From: Sipunculus nudus
Taxonomy: Eukaryota; Annelida; Sipuncula; Golfingiida; Sipunculidae
Length of the DNA: 64,000 nucleotides
Direction of reading: 5' to 3'
NCBI GenBank assembly: GCA_026874595.1
Contig: CM049307.1
Coordinates: forward strand, 42,042,362-42,106,361
Under the pieces are notes generated by a model. The model worked only from the letters and a program-made list of their open reading frames with translations, did no database searches and was not told where the DNA came from. Within the stretch, counting starts at the first letter, position 1; each line of letters opens with the position of its first letter. Positions 1 through 12,830 of the stretch are shown here, piece after piece. The position numbers and the translations under genes were made by a program.

Positions 1-288
1 AAACCATAAACCCTACGGTTACTACTTGAGGACACAATTGAAAACATCACCGGTACTAAGATTGTGTTTACGAAATATCTGTAGATGCTATAAGGGATAA
101 GGGACACAGGCAATCTCCACAATCACGCACCACATAAGAACATATGGGGAATCACAGTAGGAGATTTTGCATTTGTCCACAAGAATCTGTCCACGCGGGC
201 CTCTCAGACCAGGTACCCCAGTGTTTCATTACTATTCCATTTATTTTACACTGCTTGCAAATGGTAACATTGTTTCCCTCTGAACACG

Positions 289-729
289 GGGTGGTTCTTC
301 CATTAAACGTGCATCACGTACAACTTGTAAAATTGGTTTCTTTGAAATACAGGGGGTTGGTACTTAAAATTGCACAGCATAATTCATGTTTATGACACTT
401 TCCTCCAGTCTCTTAACTGATCCAGATTGACACGGCATATTCAAGCGTTTCTGACCAGGTATATATTGAACTTGGGGCCGGTTGGCTCTTCCATTAACTG
501 TGCATCACGTATAACTAGTAATATAAACTTGTAAAATTGGTTTCTTTGAAATACAGGGGGTTGGTACTTAAAATTGCACAGCATAATTCATGTTTATGAC
601 ACTTTCCTCCAGTCTCTTAACTGATCCAGATTGACACGGCATATTCAAGCGTTTCTGACCAGGTATATATTGAACTTGGGGCCGGTTGGCTCTTCCATTA
701 ACTGTGCATCACGTATAACTGGTAATATT
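289..729. repeat. Tandem duplication, 204-bp unit
   Basis: Two nearly identical 204-bp units lie head to tail at 322-525 and 526-729. The only difference I noticed near the unit ends is A/G at ACTAGTAAT versus ACTGGTAAT. A diverged partial third unit precedes them at about 289-321 (TTCCATTAAACGTGCATCACG versus TTCCATTAACTGTGCATCACG). Short open frames run across the array but start and stop with the repeat, so I do not call a gene. The near identity points to a recent duplication or a short satellite. The first 288 bases show nothing I recognise. Confidence 0.85.
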
Positions 730-1130
730 GGTACCATCCAAATACGGGGGTATATATATTGGTATGTAACATTTACTGATGGGAATATTCAACTGAATGT
801 ATATTGTCGACAAGAGCAAATACTATAAAATTTTAAGATTATCTCAGGAGCATGGTTTCGATAATGTTGGGGATGCTCTTGAAAGCGCTTCAGAAATGAA
901 AGCAAGGAGCGTAATTTGGCTTGACAGTAGCTCTAAATTGTACAGCTTGACACCATCATTTGTTGTCTCTTACTTCACAAGAAATATGTGCCAAAACTTA
1001 TTTGAACAGTTCTGTTCAACCATTCGTGAGGCAGACACTCATCGTACCAAGTTGTACTGCTTGTGTTAAGCGGTACTAGTTTTACCTAGCTTGACAGCAG
1101 TGATAGTGTTAGCCTTCTTCACTGCTGACG

Positions 1131-1565
1131 TACTGTGGTTGGCTTCATATTCGCGAGGCTGAAATTTCGCCATTTCTCCATTTTTAATGTTTCGCGAGGG
1201 TGTCATTTTCGCGATCTCACCAGAACCTATATCAAATCTTTGGTAAAGCCATTGCTGTGTGTATTATAATTTGAGAATAATTCATGAGCTTGAGATATTC
1301 TCCTCATATAAGGATGGGCCCGTACACACAGCACAGGTTCTTTAGTTCAAATTTAGGGAAATGTTTTCCCTATACCTGCATGGATGTAACTTATATTAAG
1401 ATTTCTCACTGTTCTAACCTATTCCCATTCAAGGATTGGCTACACTTAATCAGAAAGACACACTCAATTGGCCAATTATTCCCGAGGGTGTCATTTTCGC
1501 GATTATTTCCCATTCGCGAATATCGCGAAATTAAAACCCTCGCGAACAAAAAGGCAACCACAGTA
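1131..1565. mobile_element. MITE with TA target site and CTGTGGTTG terminal inverted repeats
   Basis: The left end reads TA then CTGTGGTTGGC, followed by ATTCGCGAGG. The right end is the inverse, CCTCGCGAAC then GCAACCACAG and TA. The terminal inverted repeats run about 25 bp with some mismatches, and inner CGCGA-rich segments are inverted too (TGTCATTTTCGCGAT occurs on both sides). TA at both edges is what Tc1/mariner-type insertion would leave. No transposase is present, so it is non-autonomous. An open frame of about 100 codons across the right half is most likely incidental. Confidence 0.7.
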
Positions 1566-3137
1566 TTTGTGAAGTGTTTACAAGGGTAAGTGATCAGCTT
1601 TAATCATAATGGATGAATCGAGAATATTTGGTGTCCCTTATGGAAACAGGCATGCACGCAAGAAAAACAGAAAGATTAATAAAGGAATTAAACATATTAT
1701 AAACACAAACCAAAATCATACAAAAATCTCTGGTCAGTTTGACTGGTAGTGGTTAATGCACTAGTTATAATGACAGGAAAAGACATTGGGGGGGGGGGGA
1801 ACATGGAAGTTCTCAGACACTTGATCTCTGAACAAGACCGGCGTCTATTTAAGGCCAGCGTTTATTTTTCTGAGACATTGTTTTGCCCCAGCGACTATTT
1901 AAGGCCTGGCGTCTGATCAAGGAAATAAGGTTTAATGGATCATAATAGAACTGAGCTATTAACACGATCTGCACAAAAAGCTGTCATCATCTAAAGTGTG
2001 ATAACAAAAATAAAAAAAATCCATCCATCCATATTAATCTTAATTAAAGTTCTGCAAAATTTTTAGCTCATTCTGAGGGCAATAGCTTAGTTTTTAGGAG
2101 AATTTTGTAAAAGATCTTGGATTGGGTGATTCTTTTTATTGTCTGTTGCTCATTAGGACTTTAATTCTTTTAAATCATTGTGATGTATTTGATAATTGTC
2201 TTCAGTTATTAAGCTCTTGAAATTGAAAGAAGAAGACTGGATTTTCAATAAAACTTGATCAGCCCATCACTAATTATGATTTCTGGATTATCCCTAATGC
2301 TATTGGTATCAAACGTAAATTCCAGAAAGCTTAAACAATACCATGTACACCTTGCCTTTGTATGGCAAACTGCATCCATCCTCTTTAAGTAAACAGTGCC
2401 ACCAACAAACAATAGACCTATCCTGAAAAAAAATTTAGAAAAATAATCTACTTTCTCAAAATTGACAACATGGATTGTCTTGATATTTTCATGCGTGTTC
2501 ATCTTGGCTACCTTTATCACTTAAAGGTGACTAGTTGCACCACCTTTGTGTTCTTGATCTAACGTTATCAAACTTCCAAGATGCTTTCAGTTCATGCCCA
2601 TGATCACAGAATCATGTTCACAGTTGTTCCAAGGAATGTGTTGCAGTTGCATACTGATTATTGATTATCTAAGCCCAAAGAAATTATGATGTTGTTGCAG
2701 TTACAGATATCTTTATCGCCATCATATCATAGCAAAGTTCACTCAGTAATCAGAGGCATAAGACCAGCCAGATGAAATTACATGTTCAAACAGGCCCATG
2801 TCATCTGGCAAAATATGAATTAAATGAGCAGAACTGGTTCTGCAAAACTATTACTGGCAGTAAAAAAAGGTCACTGGTTTGTCCATTTAATAATAAAAAA
2901 ATCATGCTAATGCAGATTCTGAATAATAAATGCCTGAAATCTGCTCACCCACAGTGCTCTGGGGCAGCTTTAAGATTCATGCCATATAAACATCTCAGCT
3001 TTTGTTAACAGAAATGTCCTAGCATTACCCTAGCAGCCATGTATTATCATTCGACTGGAATATACAAATGATCTGCTACAATAAGACATATATCCTTGTC
3101 AGTCTGTCAGAAGTTTAAGCAAATTCAGTCCAACTAA
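1566..3137. other. Low-copy AT-rich sequence with a small repeat dimer
   Basis: No gene seen. A run of about 11 G at 1790 is followed by a 20-bp unit GCGTCTATTTAAGGCCAGCG at 1841-1860 that recurs with changes at 1891-1910, a 50-bp period. Otherwise this is AT-rich DNA without recognisable structure. Confidence 0.5.
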
Positions 3138-3766
3138 TTGTATCCGCCAATACAAACTATTGGGGATACTATGTTTTTGACCGTGTAGTATGGCGTGTTC
3201 TGCAATCTCCGCAGCAGCCCCTACGGCTTTCATTTTCACAGAACTTCTCTGAGACTCTTGGACCAATCTTCTAGAAACCAGGCAAAGTTAATTGCTCACC
3301 AATGTAGTTGTTCCTAACAAAGACTGGTGGAGCCACCTGCAGTCTTTATTGTGTAGTATGAATCTGGGTGTCTTTTGGATAATGGCCAATATCTCAGGAG
3401 TGGTTTAATATATTGAGCTGAAATTTTGCAAGTCCATAACTCTTGGATCTCTCAATCTTGTACTTGAGACTTGCGGCACCACCTACAAGGATTTTTGCGT
3501 AGGGCCCATCCATGCATTTGCAATCATCTTAGTGATATGTTTAATATTTTGTGCTGAAATTGTGCATGTCCATAGACCTTGGATACCGCCATCTCGTATT
3601 CAAGACTGGTGGCACCATCTGCTATGATTTTCATGTGAGGAGTAATTTGCTGTATGGGCTTGAAATTGTGCATGTCCATAGACTTTGGATACCTCCATCT
3701 CATATTCAAGACTGGTGGCGCCATCTGCAATAATTATGTGTGGCATCCATCCATATGTTTGCTTGA
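3138..3766 (+). mobile_element. Decayed Helentron-like element, TTGTATCC family, 3' end not found
   Basis: It opens with TTGTATCCGCCAATAC followed by an imperfect inverted copy (GGGGATAC), the same start as the better elements at 14350 and 43814. Inside, a 106-bp unit is repeated at 3555 and 3661. Each unit carries a GGTGGC-CCATCTGC motif related to the GGTGGCGCCACC palindrome of the other families. I could not find the 3' hairpin and CTAGT end, so the right boundary is only the end of the second 106-bp unit. Confidence 0.6.
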
Positions 3767-6700
3767 GGTGAAAAAAAAATTGTCACTGTCAGTTGTAACC
3801 AACATTACAGTGCCATGTGTTATTTCCATAATCTAATTGAATGGGCTAAAATATCAGTGGTCTGGTGGCAGTATTGCTTTAGTGAAACAGTCAATTAATT
3901 TGACTTTTTTGTTCCTCATGTAGAAAAAAAAGCTCCACACATTTTTCCAAATACCTTTTCATCCTTTTACCAGCATATTTGATAGTTTTAAGGGTAGCTG
4001 TAATACCTATATTAAGAATTCTCTATGCCTCCCTAGTTCCTGACTGTGCTAAATGAATATATGGAAGAACATGCTATTATAGGTGAGCATGATGCCTTTG
4101 CTGCCCAGGTTCTATAATTATATTTCTATGCATGGTAGTGAATTTTTTTGGTCAGCCAGCATAGACCATTACCATATATATAACTGCTGAAGATGGGGCT
4201 TTCAGCCAATTAAAGTGTACCATCACCTAAAGGTGCACTTACAGGTAAAGGAAGGTGAAGGTCATTGATTCACTCAGGGAGAGTAATTATAAAATGGCAA
4301 ATACCTCACATCTTACCAGGTGTGCACTGGATGGCCCAGGTAATATGGGTCTAGGGGAGGTTCTCTCCTCCCAGCAAGCCACTTAACAATTATAGCGTTC
4401 CGCTTAGTCTCCTGTGACCATTGTGTACAAATTGTTATTTCTCAATAGTTTGTGGGTTTGATAGCAGCACCGCTAGTACATAAAAGATATGTATTTTTTA
4501 TGGCTTAACGCCAGTGATTTCATTGCACGGGACTAAAAGGGCTGCATTTGTTCTGTTGCAAGGCAACAGCTAAGTGATTATTGTTACTTATGTGCAGACG
4601 TCACCATGTTCACGCATTTTAGCCTGTCCTTTCTGTTACTGCAACCTCTGGTGAACGTAAATTATGGAAAGCTTATAATGACATTTCTTTCACAATAAGT
4701 ATAGTATAACTTAGATTTTAAGGACATGTCCATTTGACTACCTCTTGAATTCAGATAAAGATAATAGTTTGATAAGAATTATATGATATATTTTGTTGTT
4801 AGGAATAATCAAGTTCTCCTAGATTATCTTTAAGACATCAGAGTGAAACAATGAGACTATTCTGAAAAGCCACCAGATTTCCTGAAAAATTACAGAGAGC
4901 ATTGAACCAAGGGATATTCAGCTCAGTTGGTCAGTCCTGAGCAACAAAGCTCCCTCCTATCTATTGTCTGTTCAACTTTATTGAAACAAAATTTATTGAG
5001 TTAATTAGTATCTTTCTGAGAAATATATATATATTTATTTTTTTTTACTTTTTTTTTTAGAATTGGTTATATGTTAAATGACAATCATATAAATGCTAAG
5101 TATATCATATTAAAGAGTATCTTAGACCTTATTATACTCATTATGAATCATGTTTTAGATAACCTTGCCTCCATTGGGGTTGTTAGATGTCATTGGTTCA
5201 GAATTATGAATAATGATGTTGTAGATCTTCTGGTCATCACTCTTAAAAGTGTCACAGAAGACTTGTTCACAGTCTTCTTTGGTGACATTTAACAGTCAGT
5301 GTGTGACAGAAAACATCCCAGGTCGCTACAGCTTTGTTGTAGCAAACGCTGCATGCGGTCATTTTCCCCAGAACCTGTCACTACACACAGATCAAGCCTA
5401 CACTAACATGTTACTTGGCATTCTTCAAGGGCCATGCTCAGTTAACTGTGAAAAAAGCCTGTATGCTCTTGATAATTAAATACCACAACAGTCCTCGTTT
5501 CTAGCAGTGTTCACCGTCCACAAAAGACCTCCCTCTCTGGTATGTATGTGTCATTCTAGGGTCATGTGCTCTCCTTTTGTGTGAAGTGTCGTGGAATCCG
5601 TTTGTGGCCCAAAGGGTTTACAAATTTGTTTATCGGACTGTATTAGTGACGATCATGCATAAAGTCTTGCCGCACATAAAAAGATATTATCCGGTATTGA
5701 TTTAGTGAAGGCTTGCAGCGTATGCGAAGGGTCTGTGTGATTTTGCCCCATTGCTCACAGGTTTACGGTGGGTATTTGTCCTGACAAGATTATCGTAGAC
5801 TGGCGAGGCATAATGGTTTAGTAATGGAAACTGTCCAGAGATCAGGAAGCAGTAATATGTTGATTGAAATGAATTAGTATGTGTAAGGACATGGTGAAAG
5901 CTCTCTAAGTCCTGTAAGTCATCTCCGTAATAGCTGTGATCAGTTTCTTTGAAAGAAAACTTTCATTGCCATGCTTGTCATGGTTTCTGTTCTTTCAACA
6001 ACAACTCTTTGTTTTCTCTGGTCAGCTGATATATGAAGAATGTCTGAACATCCTTCCTTTGTCATGCTGACTTTTAAGCAGATTAGAAATGGGATACTAG
6101 TGAATGAAGCTGTGCCTCAAGTATTTTTGGCTCAGTTGACTTTTAGTCTGGCGTTCTGTATCTATTGCTTCTCTGTTGTGCTGTATATGACTGGAAGCGC
6201 TGTCCCTTAGCGGAACTTGTTTTGTATAGCTTTTCACTTAACAATAACAGGATACCTTTTATACAGAATTCCAATATAGCATCACAGACACGTAAAATCT
6301 TCCATTCCACTGTCATTGGATCTCAGTGATTTCATTTGGAGGTGTGTCAAACTACACAAGGCCAGACTGCACCAAAATCTTGAATTGCCCAACAAAAGTC
6401 GAGAGATTTTATAATGAACATTATCCAACATATGTGCCACCTTCCACACTATAAATGTTTTGAATAAAAACTGTTATTGTAGTATCAATTAAAAAAGGGT
6501 TAGCTTCTAGTTCAGGTGGTACTTAATAATTTACATTTTATTGTCATCTGAGATTACTCACAGCTTTGGCTCTTTACATTTTTTGGAAACACTACCACAC
6601 TGTGATATGTAACAACAGAATCAGTAAATGCTATAGAAGCCGCAAGCCATGGAAATTTTAAACACACACTGTTTTCACCCATTTTCACACAGCTGTACAA

Positions 6701-6817
6701 CAGTCACTTGAAACAACTGCTATATCTGACAAATACTAACAGAAGTGTCTCAGGTTGCCTTCCATGTGTGTGATTTGGTCTTCTCAGAACATTTAATAGC
6801 ATTTCTAAGACATTTTT
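3767..6817. other. Low-copy intronic or intergenic DNA
   Basis: No exon, RNA gene or transposon termini recognised. Runs of T near 5040 and short open frames of 60-76 codons are within what AT-rich DNA produces by chance. Confidence 0.5.
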
Positions 6818-7467
6818 ATGCCCCCGCCACAAAGTGGCCGGGGCATATAGTTTTACCCATGTCTGTCCTTCCGTCATTCCGAAATCAAACATTTGTACAG
6901 ACTTTTTTTCGCACTGCCTGCAGATATTGGCCTGATTTTTGGTGTGTGGGCAGATAATGACCAGTTACAGATCGAGTTCGCGTTTCGTCCCGGTTGACCT
7001 ACTTTTGACCGTTTTACGGCTCCTCAAATTAGGGAATTTCATGAAAAATAGAAATTTTCATGACATACACATGTACAGACTTTTTTTCGCAATGACTGCA
7101 GATACGGGCCTGATTTTTGGTGTGTGGGCAGATAATGACCATCTACAGATCAAGTTCTTGTTTTGTCCCAGTTGACCTACGTTTGACCTTGACTGCTCCT
7201 GAATATAGAAAGTTTAATGAAAAATAGAAATTTTCATAACAAATGCATATGTATGGACTTTTTTTCCGCAATGCCTGCACTCGGATACCACCCTGATTTT
7301 TTATGTGTGGGCAGATAATGACCAGTTACAGATCGAGTTCACGTTTCGTCCCCGTTGACCTACTTTTGACCATACGACACCTCCTGAACTTAAAAAATTT
7401 TACAAAATTTAACAAATGTTTCTAATTTGCCCCAGGCAGGGGCATTCGTGTGTTCCGACACATCTAG
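6818..7467 (+). mobile_element. Helentron-like non-autonomous element, GCCCC family, complete
   Basis: The 5' end is a hairpin at 6818-6846: ATGCCCCCGCCAC, loop AAA, GTGGCCGGGGCAT, with one mismatch. The body is three 178-bp units. The 3' end has a TGCCCC/GGGGCA hairpin (7431-7446), whose GGGGCAT is the inverse of the 5' terminal ATGCCCC. This is followed by TGTGT-TCCG-ACACA and then CTAG|T at 7464-7468. A 3' hairpin followed by CTAGT is Helitron-like. The inverted copy of the 5' motif just inside the 3' end is the asymmetric terminal repeat described for Helitron2/Helentron elements. There is no Rep-helicase, so it needs a helper. Exact ends are uncertain by 1-2 bases. Confidence 0.72.
6895..7428 (+). 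repeat. Three 178-bp tandem units inside the GCCCC element
   Basis: Anchors GTACAGACTTTTTTTCGCA fall at 6895 and 7073, and a variant GTATGGACTTTTTTTCCGC at 7251, so the period is 178 bp. Each unit includes GTGTGGGCAGATAATGACCA and a GTTGACCTAC(T/G)TTTGACC segment. Short open frames across it merely repeat the unit. Confidence 0.85.
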
Positions 7468-10297
7468 TCTTTAAACTTTTGTATTGCTGCTTGTAAAGTA
7501 TTTTGCACAAACAGGTCATTGCACCAAAATAGACAAATAAATAATGCAATAAATATGGTTTTTGAGGAGTGATCCTGAAGTATTTCTTAAGTATTCAGTG
7601 AATCACAATTTCTTTGTTCACTTTGTGTCAATATTTCACTTAATTGGCATTGAGCTCTGGAGGTCAGAGTTAAATTCAATGCTACCCCACGATGTCTCAT
7701 CCCAAATATCTGTTACTGGGATATTTGTTAATTTGTAGCTATGTGGAGTGGAGTGCTTTAGCCAAATAACAAGTTTAAACTGAGAGTAATGGCCAGTTGG
7801 CTATTAGCTTCACTGTCATGTTTAAATATTCAGGGACATGTAGAAATAAAGCCATTCAGGGTTTTGCATGGTATCACTTTCATCGGATTAATTAGTGCTA
7901 TTGTCATTGCCATCTCAATTAGCTCCTGATTGTTATTTTGTCCTGGCATCAAGGGAACCTGTAACATTATGTGTTTGCCATTACGAGAAATGGCTTGTCA
8001 GCATTTACTTCACAGGAAACATGATAGGTTTTTGTCATAAACACCAAGACCAAGAACACTGATGATAGGGCTGTTAATTAATTAATTAATTAGCAAGGTG
8101 TTGTTTGTCACTTTTTATTCAGGCACGGGTGGTCCCTGACACGGTCCAACATTAACGAGAAATGATCCGTATGAGGAACCTGAACCGTTAAGCGTGATTT
8201 GTGATGATGATTGTGACATCATCATGCTGATAAGGCATGGCAGATTGCCAAATGAAATTGATAAACTGTGTTTACCCAGCAACAGGGAAGACAAGTTAAA
8301 TTGGCACCTGGACTGGACTGATGCATAACTTGTGAAAGCAGTGGGGGTTACCATTAAGAAATGTTTTCTGTGTACCTGTAGTTATGTCAGGGCAACTTGA
8401 GTTCCTTTGCTAGGGATTAATCAACAATGACGTTAAACTTTATTTCAAATTTTAATCAAGTTAAAGGGTTCCTAAACAAAGATTGCAATTGTATTGGCAA
8501 ATACAATATTTAAATTCATAATCATAGTTGAGCTTACCTTTCTGTGTGAAGGACAGCTGAAAACTTTATATATATTTTGATCATTAAATGAGATGTTTGA
8601 AACATTTATTTGGAAGCATTTTTGAAACCAGAAAGATATATTGAATTAGACAAGGCAATGCAATATGTTATAAAGCAGATGGTACAAGGATGGCAATATG
8701 TGCAGGCACTTGTATATCTTTTTGACCTCACTGCCAAACTTATTCTCTTGAAAAAATTTTCTTGCCCCACTTCCTATAATTTCTTACTATTAGAATAAAT
8801 ATTGTACGGTGAGAAAAAATTCTAGGGAGTGGGGCAAAAGAAATATTTTTTTGGTTATGTAATATTTCAAGGGGGATATTATAAAAAAGAAATGTTAAGA
8901 TAATATATATAATATATATTTAGCTATATTTTCTTAACTTTAAGCATGCTGTCTATAAATTAAGAAAAAATATCTAGAGGATTTCTTGTCAACAGAAAAC
9001 TATTTATGGCATTAATGTCCAAAAGCACCCTTCCCAAATAAAATTAAGTTTGTCTTGTAATTGATGAAAGGGAAAGGAGGGGGGGTGTTGAAAAAAAAAA
9101 CTTTATACAAATTTCAGGAAAGTTGGTAAATTTGTGTGAGAACAAAATCAAGAATAATTAAGAAAATATGTAAGAAACATAATAAAAAGGTTTAGCCTGT
9201 CTTAATCTCTCCAGTGAGGGAAGGTTCAAGGGATTATTTTTTAAAACTGAGAAAAAGCAAGAAAAAATCATGAAATTTGACAGTGAACCAAGAGGGGAAA
9301 TTTTAGGATGTTGAGGAGTTGTTGATGGTCTGGTTAATATCTTTCAGTTTTCGGATTAGTTTTTCAAAATTCAGAAAAGAATTGGTGGATGTGATGGGAC
9401 CCAGGAGAATACAAAGTTGTCTCTGGGTAATGACCGTACAACAATACAGCCTGTTACAGCACCGGATAGGGTGAAGAAGTAATGACTGTTATTAGTATTA
9501 AGGAATTGCAGAGGACCAAGGTAGTGCTTTTGTATTTGTATTTTTATAATTCCTTCACAGTAGATAAATCTCTAATAACCCTTGGTGTTCTCCTTTAGTG
9601 TTCACACATCATAGGAGGTTAAGTATTGGGGGGGGGGGGGGAATACATCTGTGGTCTTATAAAATTGAGTTGTATATGTTAATCTCTCATATTAAGAGTT
9701 GATCAGCACAAAAAAATGTTTGGCGGAAGTAAAAACTAGGCACAGCAAAAATATCCAATGGAAATAGAAACCTCAGCACAGCTGAGCAGAACGACTTAAA
9801 AATTTCTTTAGTCTGAAGCTGTGATCAGATGTGCCAAGAGGTCTCCTACTTTTTCCTCCCATCTCTGAGAATATTTCCCATTTGGAAATGAGTAAAGGGT
9901 AGCATGGCCATTTCCATTACACACTTCTTGTCAAGCATTGCTCTTAGTCAATCCTGGATATGTTGCATCTTGAGATGTAGGCAGAAAAACAGTTTCTTTC
10001 ATTTCAGGATTTTCTTTTTGACTGCCAGCTAGGACATACCAGGAGATAAAAAAATATTCCATCTCTGCTGCAGCAGGGGAGTTCCTAGGCATGACTTTTG
10101 ATTGTTTCTTTTCACATCTTTTGTTACCTTAAATATGGTAAAGTGCTTCCAGCATTTCCTTTACACACTCCTGGGAAAATATTGAATTGGATTCTTGGCT
10201 TTTTGATGTTATATACATTTATCCTGTGATGTTTTTATGGCTGACTTTGAACTAGACTTGCTTTATTTTCACCTGTGAATTTTTTTTTATTTTTCAG
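7468..10297. other. Low-copy DNA upstream of the exon
   Basis: Probably intron. It holds a TTAATTAATTAATTAATTA run near 8076, a compositionally balanced block at 8122-8360 that looks like a conserved non-coding element but has stops in every plus frame, AT-rich sequence, and G runs near 9080 and 9627. A polypyrimidine tract ends the block at the splice acceptor of the exon. Confidence 0.5.
10281..10297 (+). promoter_or_regulatory. Splice acceptor of the 48-nt exon
   Basis: The tract is TTTTTTTTATTTTTCAG, a strong polypyrimidine stretch directly before AG, and it fixes the exon start. Confidence 0.55.
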
Positions 10298-10345
10298 GTT
10301 TCCCAAATGTTCAGCCCAATGTGATCCTTAGACGACCTGACAAAG
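10298..10345 (+). CDS. Internal 48-nt coding exon of an unidentified gene
   Basis: A T-rich tract (T8 A T5) ends in CAG at 10295-10297, and the segment stops at AAAG|GTAAGT, a full consensus donor at 10346. Of the three plus frames only one is open. Using the first two bases to finish a codon, it reads FPNVQPNVILRRPDK and leaves a single G. The exon is therefore 48 nt, phase 1 to phase 1, and could be skipped without a frameshift. I do not recognise the peptide. The proline, asparagine and arginine content suggests a linker in a larger protein. No partner exon is seen within the window, so the flanking introns would be at least 10 kb upstream and more than 50 kb downstream if the gene continues. 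It could also be a chance pairing of splice signals. Confidence 0.55.
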
Positions 10346-12110
10346 GTAAGTGATGTACTGCATGCTTTTACTGGAACCCTTTTAGACGAAAGAAAACTAG
10401 TCTTTATTTGATGTAGAAGACTGAAGTGATAAAACCAGCACATTGATGTTGTGGTAATACCTTGTATTATTAATAACTCTTCCATTTATTTAGATCAAAT
10501 TTCATTTTAGTGTTCAGATACAAGATATAAGGCATTGTTTAAGTTAGTGCCATGACCTATGTTGAAAAACTTCCTTTTCATTTGGTGTAAAGTGAGTCAG
10601 ATGACCAGTTTAAAGCTGTGTCCATAGCATCAATGCAATTGTGAGTTCAAGTTTTTAATTGCTCCGGGTTGCGATTCAGAGGCCTGTTGCGAGGCAATTG
10701 TGTGGGAATTCCTTAAAATGACATCACAAAGGGAGGGCATTCCTGTGTTTACAGCACTTATATAAAGCAAAGCCAACATGCTGAAGACACAGATTAAGTT
10801 CAGAGATGGTGATGTGGAGAGATTGGTAGGATTTATAAATGGAAGGTGCTATACTGTTTATATGATGCAATCTGTCTCTGTCACAATGACATTTAAATGA
10901 TTAGCAATATGTGACAATGGAAATGCAGGACATAGAGGGAAAATAACTTTAGGGACGTCTTATGACATAGTCTTTATTTTCAGATTAATACAGATTCAAA
11001 CATGCCTTTAATTCTAGAATACTAACTTTGGGGGGAAAAAATTCACCAAATGAAACCAAAATTTCTGCAGTGTAATTGTGCAGAAAAGACTAGAAATCGC
11101 ATGTCTCATCACTTATATGGAAATACATACTATAAACTGTTTGCGACTCATATTGGCATTCGCATTAACAGATTATCATCAATGCTTTCATTCCATGCCT
11201 TTTGCTGTGACGCCTAATGCTTCAAGTTTACAAGGCCCTGCCTTTCATTGCAAAGAAACATTTAATATATGTTCAGTTGATGATATTTAAAAAATGTCAT
11301 GTTGATACAAGGACAGAAAAGACATATAAATAAAACATTCTTGACACTGCTCTAGTTGTTACCACTAAATTATTGAGGATGAAGGTATTGAGATAATGTC
11401 AGTAAATTATCTGGGTGCATTGAAATCATACATACAGACATTGAGGAATTAGGTTACCTTTGCCATAGACATGGGCAAAATATTTACTTTACGCTCGAGA
11501 ACAACCTTACTATGTTGGTGAACTGTTAAATGGCAAAGCAGATTGAAGGTGTGTTATTATGTGCCACTCTCATTTGTGCATTATGATTTGGCAGACAGTC
11601 TGGCAAAGGTCCTTGGATCCAGCTCTTTTATCAAAAGGGAGAGAAAAAAGTCTTCCAGCACACAGTATAAAAGATCATAATTAAAGTCTTTGTGTGGGCT
11701 CAGACAGGATTCTTTGTTTTCAGATTATTTCACATGATTTTGCAGACCATTTTGTATTTTTATCTTCCATCCTACAGACAAAGATTAACTGTGCAGTGTT
11801 GACTCGAGGAATGATTGGCACAAGCCATATGTAATATCGTATCTGTGGTAATCAGCTTCTTGTGAATTGATTTCTTTTACCTAGTCTGTCATGATATCAA
11901 AATCATAAAAAAGAAACCTCTAAAGATTTTCATTTATGTATGGGGACAGATATCTCCTGCCTCCGTAGATGTTTTGTATTAATATTACATTACTATCATT
12001 TGATACTAACATTTTCTAGTATTTTCAGCTGTAGTTACACATGCCTATGTTTATTATGTACATCTACAGCTATTATGTATGTTGAGTTATAACTGTACAA
12101 TTCATCTGTT
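10346..12110. other. Low-copy DNA downstream of the exon
   Basis: Starts with the GTAAGT donor. No further exon with paired splice sites and an open frame was found. AT-rich, no transposon termini seen. Confidence 0.5.
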
Positions 12111-12830
12111 TTTTAGCTCAGCTGACAAAAGTCATCTGAGCTATAGTCGTGGTCCTTTGTCCCTCGTCCATCTGTCTTGTCAGCCATTAACAGGGCATGT
12201 TTTAAAACTGTTGGACCTACAAATCCAAAATTTTGCATACTGTTAGATAACCCCAAAAATCTCCTACTATACCGAAAATTGGGTCACTACAACTTTGTTC
12301 CTTCGAGATATTGAGGAAAAACCTCCGTTTTCCATAAAAAAGCCATTGTTACACTACAAGGCTGCCTAATATCAAAACCACTGATCTGTTTTTGATCATA
12401 TTTGGTATGCATGTTCTTCCATACATTTTCTATTGACTTACAAAAATTAAGGTCAGTTTTGCGTACTGTTTTGAAGTTATTGGCCCAAACATTATGCAAT
12501 TTTTAAAAAATCAGGAAATACATTTACTCACTTAACATGAAAATTGCTGAAGCCGGAGACTTCAGGGATATAAATTTATTTAATCAAGATTCAATTGTTT
12601 ACCAAAAATTAGATCTGAATTTGCAAATGTTTTAATTTATTAGCATAAATAAAAATTGGTACCTTAAATTTTGTCCAACTTTGGCAACCGCCAGTTTTTC
12701 CTGTAAGCACTGTTGATTTAATTTTCACAGCATATATACAAAAGGATTTAATCTTCAAATTCTGAAATTTCAAAGGAATTGATTGAAAAGAGTAGCTTTT
12801 ATTCAAGTTTTCCAACACCAAACCAAAGAA
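12111..12830 (+). mobile_element. AGCTCAG-family element, 3' truncated
   Basis: It begins TTTTAGCTCAGCTGAC, then an inverted partner GTCATCTGAGCTATAG, giving a 5' hairpin, then GTCC/GTCTGTC-rich sequence. The following text aligns by eye with the start of the element at 13307 (ATCCAAAATTTTGCATACTG, TAATATCAAAACCACTGATC, TACCTTAAATTTTG). It runs to about TTTTATTCAAGTTTTCCA and then passes into unrelated GC-rich sequence. The family 3' hairpin GACCCATGGGTC is missing. Confidence 0.75.

Noticed and set aside
144..395. 83-codon frame at the window start
   Set aside because: It runs into the 204-bp repeat and its end is set by repeat sequence; no domain recognised.
8115..8354. Minus-strand 79-codon frame as a gene
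   Set aside because: Plus frames are blocked, and the minus frame has no domain or clear splice sites. The block looks more like conserved non-coding DNA.
8529..8556. Possible 19-nt minus-strand micro-exon between TTTTCAG and AAAG|GTAAGC
   Set aside because: Too short to test its frame, and on the strand opposite the better exon. Likely a chance pairing.
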